Source: Toxonevra muliebris (lineage: Eukaryota; Arthropoda; Insecta; Diptera; Pallopteridae). From it: 64,000 nt of DNA. The notes beneath the pieces are model-generated. The model did no database searches. It was not told the DNA's origin and saw only the letters and a list, made by a program, of their open reading frames with translations. Of the stretch, positions 46,549 to 57,000 are shown piece by piece. The stretch covers positions 85,502,400-85,566,399 of the forward strand of contig OY829328.1 of the NCBI GenBank assembly GCA_963691655.1, written 5' to 3'. Every line of letters begins with the position of its first letter. Positions within the stretch are counted from its first letter, which is position 1. Position numbers and translations under genes: made by a program.

Positions 46549-46932
46549 ACAAATACACACACTAGAACAACAACAACAACAAAAGCGACAACGACCAACA
46601 AGAAACTTCCTCTCCCTCCCTCTCTCTCTCTCACTCTCTATTGTAATAATTACGTGGGCGTGCGTTAATGTGTTTTTGTGGTATTCGTTTGCACATAAAT
46701 GTCAAAGTATGCGCAAGTGTCCTTAAGACACGTTTCTTTTTTATTTGCCGGTTTGTTTGCAAATAATTTGATAATAAAATTGACATTAGCAAGCTTTAAC
46801 GTGAAGATTTTGCTTTGCATACACAATAATAAAAATTTAAGTTTTTTTGGGGAAAAAAAGGACTGAGGATTGAGAATGAGAAAGAGAAGCATATGACTGG
46901 CTTCAATCTTTATTCTTCAGTAATTTAATTAA

Positions 46933-48185
46933 CCCTTTCGGACACGAAAATCTGTCGCTTGAAATTAAACGTATACTAATTTGATGCCAGTAAAAACGAA
47001 TCTGCAATAAAATCTCAGGTAAAGTGGATCATCTGACCCAGGGCCGTAGTCAGAATTTTTGGGGGGGGGGGGTTTTCATTCGAAGAAAATATTCATAAAT
47101 AATTTTTATCAAACTGATTTTTAAATACAATAAATTAAATCGATGATACATTTGATAAACCCTGTAAGACTAAGGACAAAAGTAGATAAATGTCTTAAAA
47201 CTTTAGAAAAATTTTTCCGATTTTTTTTTAATCTTAACCTCAACAACAAAGCGACAAAAAAATTCACTGAATACTCAAATTAAATTTCTTAATTTTTTAA
47301 TGCATTTTTTTATCGCGAACGACATAATTTCGTTAACTCATTGACTTCCCACTACTGATGATGTACCCAACCTCAAAAAAATTACGAAAAATAGTAGAGG
47401 CTCGTTTTTTTTTTTTCAAATGATCATCATTGGGAATTCGGACCATTATCAATGATAAGGAACCCCGATGATGTTGGCTTATATTTCCTAAATTCGGGAA
47501 GTCACTGCATTGAAAGAGATCTTTCTAGTCGTGGTGCTCTGAGCAATAATGGGTTAAAAATTAATTTCATTTTAAGATTGTCTCCTAAAACAGCTAATAA
47601 GATGCAGTTTTTGCGAAAGAACTTTTCACGTTGAACACGAATTTGTGGTCAAAAACTTTCCATCACGTCACGTTTTAGGAAAAAAATGGGGTCAAGCAGG
47701 TCTAATTTTACAAGAAACGGATAATTTTTTTCTATTTCTTATTAATTTTTAAACTTTTCGAACTGATTCAGGACGAAACTTTAAACCAAAAACAGTTACT
47801 GACCTAGAAAATCTACGAATGCAAAAGTGCTCAGTATCACCTTCTCTTTTTGAATCCGTAGTCAAACCTCATGTCGAAGAAAACAAATTGGATGTGATCG
47901 CATAGTGTAACTAAGATTTCAAATTTATTTTTTAAATTTGACTTTTTTAGAAAAAAACCGATGGAAGTAAAAAATATCGTTAAATAGAGTTTGTTTTGAC
48001 CTTTTCCCCATCCAATGACAATTAATCTCAAAAATTAGAATAAAGTTTCCACATTTCGGGGGGGGGGGGGGGTAGAACCCCCAAAACCTCCCCCCTAAAT
48101 ACGGCCTTAATCTGACCGTCAGGTCAATATATATGGCACAATTTCCATCACATATGCAAATATATTGGACAAATGTCAGAAAGGG
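46933..48185. mobile_element. piggyBac-like MITE (174 bp) split by a hAT element
   Basis: TTAA (46929-46932) is followed by CCCTTTCGGACA, and TGTCAGAAAGGG is followed by TTAA (48186-48189). The TTAA target and the CCCT start are signatures of the piggyBac superfamily. Removing the hAT insertion and its 8-bp duplication leaves about 174 bp. It is non-coding and depends on an outside transposase. Confidence 0.72.
47039..48109 (-). mobile_element. hAT-type non-autonomous element, copy 2 (1,071 bp)
   Basis: Same element as 39397-40428 in the opposite direction. Ends CAGGGCCGTA and TACGGCCTTA; flanked by a perfect 8-bp repeat ATCTGACC (47031-47038 and 48110-48117). It inserted into the piggyBac-like MITE. 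Both copies carry G-runs near the ends (here 47064-47073 and 48059-48072) and the TTAA-bounded segment (47337-47553). The two target duplications share TCTGA, hinting at a target preference. Frames such as 47452-47634 are not genes. Confidence 0.88.
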
Positions 48186-48189
48186 TTAA

Positions 48190-49459
48190 ACTGTGAAAGT
48201 TTTCGTTATTTATAAATTTTCTCTCACTCTCATTGATTTCCTTCTATTGATTGTTGCTTTTATTTAAAGCAATAGAATCTTTATTTTCTCTAACTTTAAT
48301 ACATTTTTTTTTTTTTTTTTTTTTTTTGAGGTTAAAACTTTTTTTGTTTAATATTTTAATGGCAAATAGTTAATAGAACTGTAAACTTTTTAGACATATT
48401 ATGCAGGGCACTGCACTGCTCATTTGATTTTGTATTTTATTTTTAAAAATGCCATATAACTTTATAAATGGCATAAAAGTTTATGGGAAAAAATTGGTAA
48501 ATTGAAGATTAAAAAGAATAGGTACAAATAAGTAAATATCTTTTAACAAAGTTGAAAAAGAATAAGTAACACCCGTCAATTTTTTACAACTTCAACTGTG
48601 CACACTCGAAATAAGCAACAATTTAACACTTTCATTTGAAGCTAAAGATTTATAGGTCTTCCACAAAATACATACACAAATAAGTCTCAACAAACATTCA
48701 CTCATACATTCATAAGCTACTTAAAGTAATAAAGTTTATCAAACAAGAAAAAAAATTGTCACATTTTATTCATATCCAACATTAAACCGGGGAAAAAGAG
48801 TGAGACCGAGAGAAAGAGAGATCAGGTCAACCTTAAGCTACTTTTGTTGTTGTTGTTGCTTTTTAAAGCATTTTTATAACTTCACCCACACATAAGAGAA
48901 CAAAATACAACTGGACCAAAACTTCAACACATACATTATTAAATAATTTACACACACATGTGATACTGCGTGTTCATTTTTATACACATCTTTTTTACTA
49001 TTTGCATGTTTATGCAACTTACTCGTAAATTTATGTGTAACCTACTCGTAAATTTTATATCGTTAGTGCTTTGTGAAGCAAGTTCGTTGGACGTTTAGCT
49101 TCTTTATATGCACATACAAAACACATAGACAGATCTGTATGTGTATATGTATATTAAAGTGGTAATCAACTTTTTATGTTTCCCTCTCGTTTTTTTTTCA
49201 ACGTGTACGCAACTGCACACACGTGTGCTTTCCTTAGAAATTTTGCTGTTGCTATTGCTGCTTCTTTTGAAAAAGGAAAGTGCCAAAATGAAAGGCGCAA
49301 ATAAAACTAAGTTTTACATAATTTATGTAAGAATCGTAGGCCTAGCTGGAACTAAAGGTAATGATGTTGAGAGAGAGTGTACTATTGGAAATGTGGAAAT
49401 GACAACTAGTTCCATTAAATAGCAACAACAATTTAACGCAAGCATATTTCAACTTTTAG
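48190..49459. other. AT-rich non-coding DNA
   Basis: A long poly-T is at 48307-48327. A GC-richer patch at 49325-49400 has no recognised frame. This stretch would be an intron if the candidate exon at 49460 is real. Confidence 0.45.
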
Positions 49460-49580
49460 AATCCAAACCTCGACATATGAGCAACAGTTGGAGCGTGATC
49501 AAAAGACCCTGCGCAGGACAGATCCGAATGGAAACGTTTCGTTGTGGCCCTTTGTTCAACCTTGGAACCTTACGAATTAA
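49460..49580 (+). CDS. Possible terminal coding exon (hypothetical)
   Basis: After a pyrimidine-rich TTTCAACTTTTAG (49447-49459), which looks like a splice acceptor, a frame of 39 codons runs from 49461 to a TAA at 49578-49580: IQTSTYEQQLERDQKTLRRT followed by DPNGNVSLWPFVQPWNLTN. The segment is markedly GC-richer than its flanks, uses balanced codons and has a charged, low-bias composition, unlike chance frames in this window. I do not recognise the protein. It may be the last exon of a host gene on the plus strand, or a fragment of an unrecognised retroelement. No polyadenylation signal (AATAAA) is obvious within the first 200 bases downstream. Confidence 0.35.
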
Positions 49581-51278
49581 TTTATATTTCAACTTGTTTC
49601 TATGGTTGAGACAGAAATCTTTGTTTCCTATATTTATTTTATCAGTTTATTTGAAATGGAGGAAAAAATTAAAGTATCAGATTGAGATTAACTTAGTTTG
49701 CATTATCAAAAACTAAAAAGGGTCTTTAATTTTTGAATAACTTGACCCATGACTTTGAATAACAGAAGAGGTCTCATGTTTGTTTATTATAATTTTTGTT
49801 TCTCCATTGACTCCAAATAAATGCAACAAAACGAAACCGATGCCAAATTTCTTGCTGGCATGCTGCTTTCCTTTCCTAGTATACCTATACTAAGTAGAGT
49901 AGTAAATAGATAGATAGTAGTTGTTATAAAGGATAATATTAGACAGGTGATAATTCACAAAAGAAAAATGTGCTCCTCGAAGTTTTTATTATTATTTATT
50001 TTTTTTTTATTTTATTTTGGATTTTATTAAAATGTTAAAAAAAAGAACGAAAAAAACTTTCCGTTTTATGAAAAATTAAATATATGCACAGAATTTTAAA
50101 TTTCCATTTTAAACATAAGAAAAAACCTTAACTATTTTTCTACATTCTCATTGGCAAAAATGTGACAAACGAAAATAAAACAACATGAAATATTAAAAGA
50201 AAAAAAGCAAGACAGAAAGCAAGCAAGAAAGAAAAGGCAGCAGGCATAATGTATTGTATCACTTTTTTCCTCACCTCCCTCCGCGTCACAAGTGGCCACA
50301 AATCTGCATAACGTGCTCGAGATGAAAAACGATGACAACTGCTTTGATTGATGAACTCAAATGGTGAACCATATCTACATAGCATACCATATCTTCTATG
50401 TATACATGTGTGTGCATATGTGTGGATGTGTGTGTGTGTAACAGAGAGAGACAACGAGAGATACTAGTTCTGTTTGTTTATCTCTTTGTTGCCGCTGTTG
50501 TTGTGTTTTGGCATTGTTGTTTTTACGGTATTTGTTGTTGTAGTGTTGTTTTCGTTATCTTTTTGTTTTCTCATGTCAAATGCCAAACCTGTGTGTGTGT
50601 GTGTGTGTCGTTTTTTATCCAGTGACAAAAAGGACATTCATGCTTTTAAAATTTGAAATGCGGGCATTACAAAAAAATATACGAGAAAAAAGCTTAAAAA
50701 AACGTTTGGTACCCACACAAACATACATATATATAAATGTATGTACGTGTGTAAATGCAAATGGTCAACAAGAACAACACACAGGCAAATGGTATACACG
50801 AAAAAATCTAAAAAAAAAATCTTGCAAATAGAAAAATTTTGCACACAAGAACAAAAAAAAAACCAAAAAAAAAAAAAACAAATCAGTAAAGAGAAATAGA
50901 AAAAATATTTTTGTTGCTTATACCAAAGAGCGCGTTTGTCAAAATCAAGCGAGTCGAATGATTTCAATTGCTGTTACTGTAGTTGGAAAACTCGATTTGC
51001 ATGACATTTTCATTGCTGTTTTGTTGTCGTTTTTGTTGGGGCTGTGATTTGAAAAGTGAGTTTTTCTTGTTTTCTTTGTTGCATTCAAGTGATATCATTT
51101 TAGAAATAATATTTTCAATAAAAATATATCAACTATGAGTATCATGTATGTGAAAAGTTAAAAAAAAAAAAAAATTACATCAAAAAGTTTGAAAAGCATT
51201 GTAATGACAACCGTAAAATGTAGTAGAATTTAATGGAGTAGAAGAGCAATGAAAGCAGAGAGACTGAGTTTAATTTGA
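49581..51278. other. AT-rich DNA with TG microsatellites
   Basis: (TG)n at 50428-50439 and 50590-50608, and A-rich runs at 50800-50880. Frames here are low-complexity. I see no gene. Confidence 0.5.
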
Positions 51279-51532
51279 TTTTAAAACTTTTACTAATTTC
51301 TTCGGTTGACAAAGTGCCCGCTGTAAGTAAAATTTCTGGAGAAGTAACCACCGTGTGGCGCTCCCATCGTTCCGATTTGAGTTCTGTTTTTTTTTTTAAG
51401 TTGGTACATCTGTTGTTGATATTTCCTCTAAATACTAGCGTCATAGCCAAAGTTACGTAGTCAAAAGAACATCAATCTCTGTGTGTGTTGGCGATTTTTT
51501 ACAATTTTATTAAATTGTATTGTATTAAATTT

Positions 51533-52490
51533 TGCGTAAAAAACGGATTTAATGGTGCGCGAACGTTGGAAATGTTGGAAAAGTGTTTCGGCAACGATTC
51601 TCTAATGAAAACGGTCGTTTACCAGTGGCACGAGCGGTTCAAAAGTGCTCGGAGTCAATCGAAGATGATGAACGCAGTGGCAGACCATCGACATCGAAAA
51701 CCGAAGAAACCGTTGATAAAGTAAAAGAAAATTTGGTCAATAACCACAAATATAGATAGCGGAGGACGTGAACATTGCCTATGGATCCGTTTAAGACATT
51801 TTGGTTAATGATTTGAGTTTCCGTCGTGCAGCAGCAAAGTAGGTGCCGAAATACCTCAATTTCATGCAAAAAAAGGACCGTGATTTTCGAGGCTGAATCC
51901 GATCCCACATTCATCAAAAGGATCATTACTGGAGACGAGACGTAGGTTTATGAGTACGACACGCAACAATCCAGACATCAGGCAAGTGGCGTTCACCAAA
52001 TGAGAGCCGAGACCAAAAAAACCACGTCGTTTTCAGTCAAAAAAGAAGACAATGCTCACGGTTTTCATGGATTACAACGATGTAGTGCATCATGAATTTT
52101 AGCCAGAAGGCCAGACAGTAAACAAAGAGTATTATTTGTGCCGTTATGAGACGTTTGCAAGAAGCAATTCGCCGAAAGAGACCAGAATTGTGGACAGAAA
52201 ACTCGTGGATTTTGCACCATGATAACGCACCGTCGCACAATGCCATCATTATTTGTAATTTTTTTTACGAAAAATGCAACAAATACCAGCCAACAGCCAC
52301 CGAATTCACCTGATTTGGCTTCCTGTGGCTTCTTTCTGTTCAATCGAGTTAAAAAACCATTACGGGGAACGCGTTTCAGTAGCCGAGAAGAAGTAATGGA
52401 AAAATCGCTGGAAGCGATTAGTGTGCGTATAAATGTGTTGCAGTTGATGGGGATTACTTTGAAGGGGACAATATAGATTTAGACGAATAA
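51533..52490 (+). pseudogene. Mariner transposase pseudogene, third catalytic Asp lost
   Basis: Readable blocks in order: CIKFCVKNGFNGARTLEMLE and VYQWHERFK (N-terminal HTH), VNIAYGSV (second HTH), IITGDET (first Asp, about 51925-51945), HHDNAPSHN (second Asp, about 52217-52243), SPDLASCGFFLFNRVKKPLR (about 52307-52366) and GDYFEGDNIDLDE before the TAA stop at 52488-52490. In the third block the expected APCDFFLF reads ASCGFFLF, so the last catalytic Asp is Gly. Several frameshifts and stops (for example TAG after GDET) also disable it. Expected family length is about 345 residues and the remnant spans about 319 codons. Confidence 0.9.
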
Positions 52491-52495
52491 AGTTG

Positions 52496-53263
52496 TTTGA
52501 AGTTATATATAAACAGGCTTAATGAACAAATGTAGTCATCACAACAACAATGTATATAGAGACGGGCAAATCAGACGGCCGTTTCGGAATCCGCCACAAT
52601 TCCTCATCAGTGATCTTAGTGATAGTTCTTAATCTTTCAATATCCTATATAAGCTACTAATATTTGAAATCATAACCCAGAATTACGGATTTGATTCCAA
52701 ATATCTTCACTGAATAGAGATATTGAAAGAAACTACCACTACCGTTCTATACACTTATGTTGTTGTTTTTTTCCCATTGTAGCTAGTCTGCATAACAGTT
52801 CGTTATTTGAAAGTCTAGTACATGGGAGAGTGTGTGTGTTTGTGAGAAAATGATTCTAGGTGTCATTTTTTCTGAACGGTCCTTCAGAAAAAATGACACC
52901 TAGAATCATTTTCTCACAAACACACACACTCTCCCATGTACTAGACTTTCAAATAACGAACTGTTATGCAGACTAGCTACAATGGGGAAAAAACAACAAC
53001 ATAAGTGTATAGAACGGTAGTGGTAGTTTCTTTCAATATCTCTATTCAGTGAAGATATTTGGAATCAAATCCGTAATTCTGGGTTATGATTTCAAATATT
53101 AGTAGCTTATATAGGATATTGAAAGATTAAGAACTATCACTAAGATCACTGATGAGGAATTGTGGCGGATTCCGAAACGGCCGTCTGATTTGCCCGTCTC
53201 TATATACATTGTTGTTGTGATGACTACATTTGTTCATTAAGCCTGTTTATATATAACTTCAAA
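52496..53263. repeat. Near-perfect palindrome, 381-bp arms, 6-bp centre
   Basis: The left arm 52496-52876 and right arm 52883-53263 are reverse complements of equal length, with a centre CGGTCC (52877-52882). The only difference I could find is in the A-run after TACAATGGG (GGGAAAAAAA read from the left arm, GGGGAAAAAA in the right arm near 52983). Any transcript across it would fold into a long perfect hairpin. No coding capacity. Confidence 0.92.
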
Positions 53264-53826
53264 TAACGAAATTGACATGAACTTAAGTCATGACTTTGAA
53301 AATTAACCTCTAGATTTAATTTTCATAGTCTCCTAAAAAACTATCATGAACTGATCGAATGGGGACCGTTCAGAAAAAATGACACCTAGAATCATTTTCT
53401 CACAAACACACACACTCTCCCATGTACTAGACTTTCAAATAACGAACTGTTATGCAGACTAGCTACAATGGGAAAAAAACAACAACATAAGTGTATAGAA
53501 CGGTAGTGGTAGTTTCTTTCAATATCTCTATTCAGTGAAGATATTTGGAATCAAATCCGTAATTCTGGGTTATGATTTCAAATATTAGTAGCTTATATAG
53601 GATATTGAAAGATTAAGAACTATCACTAAGATCACTGATGAGGAATTGTGGCGGATTCCGAAACGGCCGTCTGATTTGCCCGTCTCTATATACATTGTTG
53701 TTGTGATGACTACATTTGTTCATTAAGCCTGTTTATATATAACTTCAAATAACGAAATTGACATGAACTTAAGTCATGACTTTGAAAATTAACCTCTAGA
53801 TTTAATTTTCATAGTCTCCTAAAAAA
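52497..53826. mobile_element. 1,330-bp insertion of unknown class in the mariner 3' end
   Basis: It is flanked by a perfect 12-bp direct repeat GAATAAAGTTGT (52485-52496 and 53827-53838); the left copy includes the mariner stop codon. The insertion consists of one inverted and two direct copies of a ~380-455-bp unit, with unlike outer ends (TTGAAGTTATATA on the left, CTCCTAAAAAA on the right). The target-duplication length and A-rich right end would fit a retrotransposed copy with an inverted 5' part, but the unit continues past the A-run in the middle copy, which argues against a simple poly-A tail. Confidence 0.7.
53367..53826 (+). repeat. Third, direct copy of the palindrome unit
   Basis: This repeats 52883-53337 in the same orientation, after a 33-bp linker CTATCATGAACTGATCGAAT-GGGGACCG that is also recognisable in the 20.3 kb relative. 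It carries the GGGAAAAAAA version seen in the left arm. Copies 2 and 3 share the extension TAACGAAATTGACATGAACT through CATAGTCTCCTAAAAAA that the inverted copy lacks. Confidence 0.9.
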
Positions 53827-53880
53827 GAATAAAGTTGTATTTTTAATTTTCTGAATAAATTCCGGGAGCTTTTTAAACAA

Positions 53881-54829
53881 GATGGTATAACAGCTTGCTG
53901 TCTAATAAAATAAAGCAACAACAATATCTAAGTTCAAAAATATTACTCATTCATATCTAATCATAAACATATCACAGAAACTAAACTATATTACTTTTTT
54001 CCTAACTCTGCTCTGAGATCCTTCAACTTATGTGAAATTCTTGTTATTATACAACAGGAATTTTTATGAGAGTGAATGCTCACATCACTTTTCGTTTGCA
54101 CTCTCAGTTTAAACATATTGTAAGGGGATAAGGCTGCAACTTTATATGCAATAAAATTTTTAAATGCCTACATTTAAAAATGTCATTGTAAATTACTTAT
54201 ATTTCTTTACTATACAATAATACGCATAAATTAATAATATCAATTAATTTTATCAGTCAAGAATGCATTAATTTTAATAATTGCAATTATTTTACATGCG
54301 GTATGTATATATGCACATTCATACATACGAGTATACGCATATAAGTATGTAATACATTTTATCCAACATAAAAAAAATTTAATTTTATTGTAATCCTTAT
54401 TATTTTATACATACATACATACACACAAGCACATATACACTGAACGACACACAATATTTAAATGTTATATAAAAAAGTGATGATCTATAGCTACTTTGCT
54501 TAAACGCTATACTAACCATAATTATATAAAGTAGCTTATCTTTGTATCGATTATCAGCCAATCACCATCATCTTCTGGATCTCTGACCACATCTGGGAAC
54601 AGTTTAGTATGGATTTTCCAAATAATATTTCGAACAATATGACAGCTATGGAGTTTTTTTTTGATAAGAGTAGCAAAAGCATTGCCAAATTAAAAATAAC
54701 ATAGAGTTTAGCCGAATTGCTTCATTATCTTTGAAGAGTATACAATAAACTGGCTCCAGATTTTCTCTCTGGCAAATTATTTGCAGTGTTCACGGTTTCG
54801 TAGGGAGAATAATTAGAACAGAGGCACCT
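53881..54829. other. AT-rich non-coding DNA
   Basis: CATA microsatellite at 54408-54426. I see no gene. The last 100 bp may be decayed RT sequence of the element that follows. Confidence 0.45.
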
Positions 54830-56060
54830 ACGGCCTATGTGGTATACTTGGTGCACATTTGTTTTTGTAAAACCGTATGCTGACGATGTGCGCGTCCTAA
54901 TTTCGGGACGGTCCTTACAGACGTCGTGCATTAAAATGCACGAAGTCTTGGACAAGATCGCAGTTTGGTGCGATCTTCAGGGTCTTTTAGTGAATCCTAA
55001 TAAAAGCACCTTAGTGCTCTTCACTAGGAAACGCAAGAAGGATGGCCTGTTACTACCAACAAGGAAGAGAGTAATACTACAGTTGCCTTCTGAAGTTAAA
55101 TATTTAGGGGTAACCTTAGATTGCAAACTGTTATAGAAGACAAACGTCGAGTTGAAGGTCTCACGTGCACTGAAGGTTTTCTGGCAGTACAGGCGAGCTT
55201 TCGGCAAGATTTGGGGTCTGACGACAGCTCTGGTATACTGGGTATACATTGCTCTTGTGAGACCTATTGGCACGTATGCCTTTGTAGTATGGTGAAGGCG
55301 AACTTTGCTTAAATCCACAGTATCCTCTCTGACCTGGGTAGCGCTGGTGCAATATGTACTTTATTTGGTGATGCCCTCAATGCCTTGCTTGAATTGCTTC
55401 CTTTGGATCTTCAAAAACGTAAAAAAGCAATGAGAGCAGCCTACAGACTATAGTTAAATGGAGTCTGGCATGTCGGAGCGGATATAGGGCACAGCCAGAT
55501 ATACCACCAGTTGTCAGTACAGTGCCAACTGTTCTTGATGCCCATAGATAATCATGTGCCTTGTATCCACTTCAGAAGAAGATATAATGTCAGCTTCTCG
55601 GAACGTGATCAGCCATAAAAACCACCATTCGTTTCAACCCACAACAGTAAATGGGAGGAACTGAGGGTCTTCAGACAGACAAAGGCCATATTACCTGTTA
55701 TCTCGAAGCATCTAACAGGCTTTCTGTTATCACTTAATAGAAAGAGCTGTAGGCAGCTGGTGGGACTATATACAAGTCACTTCTCTTGGTCCAAACATTT
55801 GAATATGATTGGCCTGGGAGCTAGTGCCTTCTGTACTTCCTGTGGTTTGGAGGAAGAATGTGAAGAGACGGCAGACCACTTTCTTAGTGTCGCTCCGCTT
55901 TCTACCAGATCTGAGTAAGCATATTTGGCACTGGAGTGTTAGGAGACGAACACCTGAGCTTTTTAACACCGCAGGATCCGCTAAGATTTATTAATAAATT
56001 TGGTAGATTTAAAGAATAGCAAAAAGGAATACAGGATATAGTACAATGGACGTAATGTAT
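54830..56060 (+). mobile_element. Non-LTR fragment with RT active site but no RNase H
   Basis: Decayed ORF2 of an RNase H-type non-LTR element. The RT catalytic motif reads YADDV (54871-54885), followed by LLVNPNKSTLVLFTRKRK and VKYLGVTLDCKL, then in other frames IALVRPIGTYAFVVW. After the thumb the sequence jumps (near 55600) directly to the post-RNase H region, TGFLLSLNRKSCRQLVGLYT, then CTSCGLEEECEETADHFL and a C-terminal DPLRFINKFGRFKE with a stop near 56017. The RNase H domain is therefore deleted. Many stops are present. Confidence 0.82.
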
Positions 56061-57000
56061 TCTTGAATACTTCTCTTGCTGTTCCAAACAAAAAGATCCA
56101 GAGGTCGTACTCCCTGGTCTCCGTTACGTGTTCTCAACCGACGGATCCAAAACCTCAAACGGTACTGGATTCGGTTGGTACTTGGACGATGAGACCAAAT
56201 ACTCTTTTTCCACTGGACAGATTGCGACAGTCTTCCTAACGGAGGTTTCCGCTATCCTGGGCGTGGCGGGCTGAATAGCTGAGAGGATGTGGCAAGGGAA
56301 TTGCATAAGCATCTGCAGTGATAGCCAAGCTGCATTTAAGGCCCTTGCTAACCCTGTCAGCTCTTCAAAACACCATATGTTATGACTTATTTGAGTTCTA
56401 GGACACTGTGGTATTGCAGGGAATGAACTAACTGTTGAACTAGTTAATGATGGTTCTTAAATTGCATCATGCGTTGAATCAACGACTTTGTGGGTTCTAT
56501 CCATAAAGAAAGATGGTCCGAGCTTGACTCCTGCTGAACCGCAAAGTGCTTCGTGAGACAACCTAACAGAAAATCAGCAAAATTTCTTTTGAAACTGAGA
56601 AGAAAGGATCTGAGATTACTGGTGGATGTCATCACCGGGCATAACACATGTGGTCAGTGCATGACCAACATGGGCGTCATCACCAATCGTGTCTTGAGGA
56701 CGACGATACTACGGAGCATTATCTTTATAGCTGTCCGGCTTTCGCGAGAATCAGATTAATGCTGTTGGATAGTGATGTCTTGAGTATGAATAATATCCAT
56801 ACTCTCCCTCTTCCTGAGCTTCTAAGGTTCATCAGTGAAACAAAGAAGTTCGAGGTTGAGAGACCCTAGAGCGTTCTTCTTCCCATTTATCCCCTCACAT
56901 AACTTTCCTATCCTTCTACTCTCTTCTACTGGCTCTATCTTGGGTATAGTACAATGGTCTTTTAGACTTAGTGCTTTGGTTTAGTCTAGAGCACCTTCAA
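56061..57000 (+). mobile_element. Abutting second non-LTR fragment with RNase H
   Basis: Begins a few codons before RNase H: VFSTDGSKTSNGTGFGWYLD (56130-56190), SDSQAAFKALANP (about 56320-56355), LGHCGIAGNELTVELV (about 56400-56445). A zinc segment follows across a frameshift (56640-56870): LEDDDTTEHYLYSCPAFARI, ending FISETKKFEVERP with a stop at 56867-56869. GNEL replaces GNEK-AD, so the last catalytic Asp is lost. A 3' UTR extends to about 57000. Its C-terminus differs from the preceding fragment, so the two belong to different families even though both carry a TATAGTACAATGG word near their ends. Confidence 0.82.

Larger units (their letters stand above)
51279..53880 (+). mobile_element. 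Second mariner-family transposon with nested insertion
   Basis: The coding remnant (51533-52490) is followed by a 1,330-bp insertion and then the displaced mariner 3' end (53827-53880: GAATAAAGTTGTATTTTTAA, then TTCCGGGAGCTTTTTAAAC). The 5' terminus is placed tentatively near 51279 (TTTTAAAACTTTTACTAATT), which resembles the inverted 3' end only weakly. It is a different lineage from the mariner at 43.8 kb. Confidence 0.72.
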
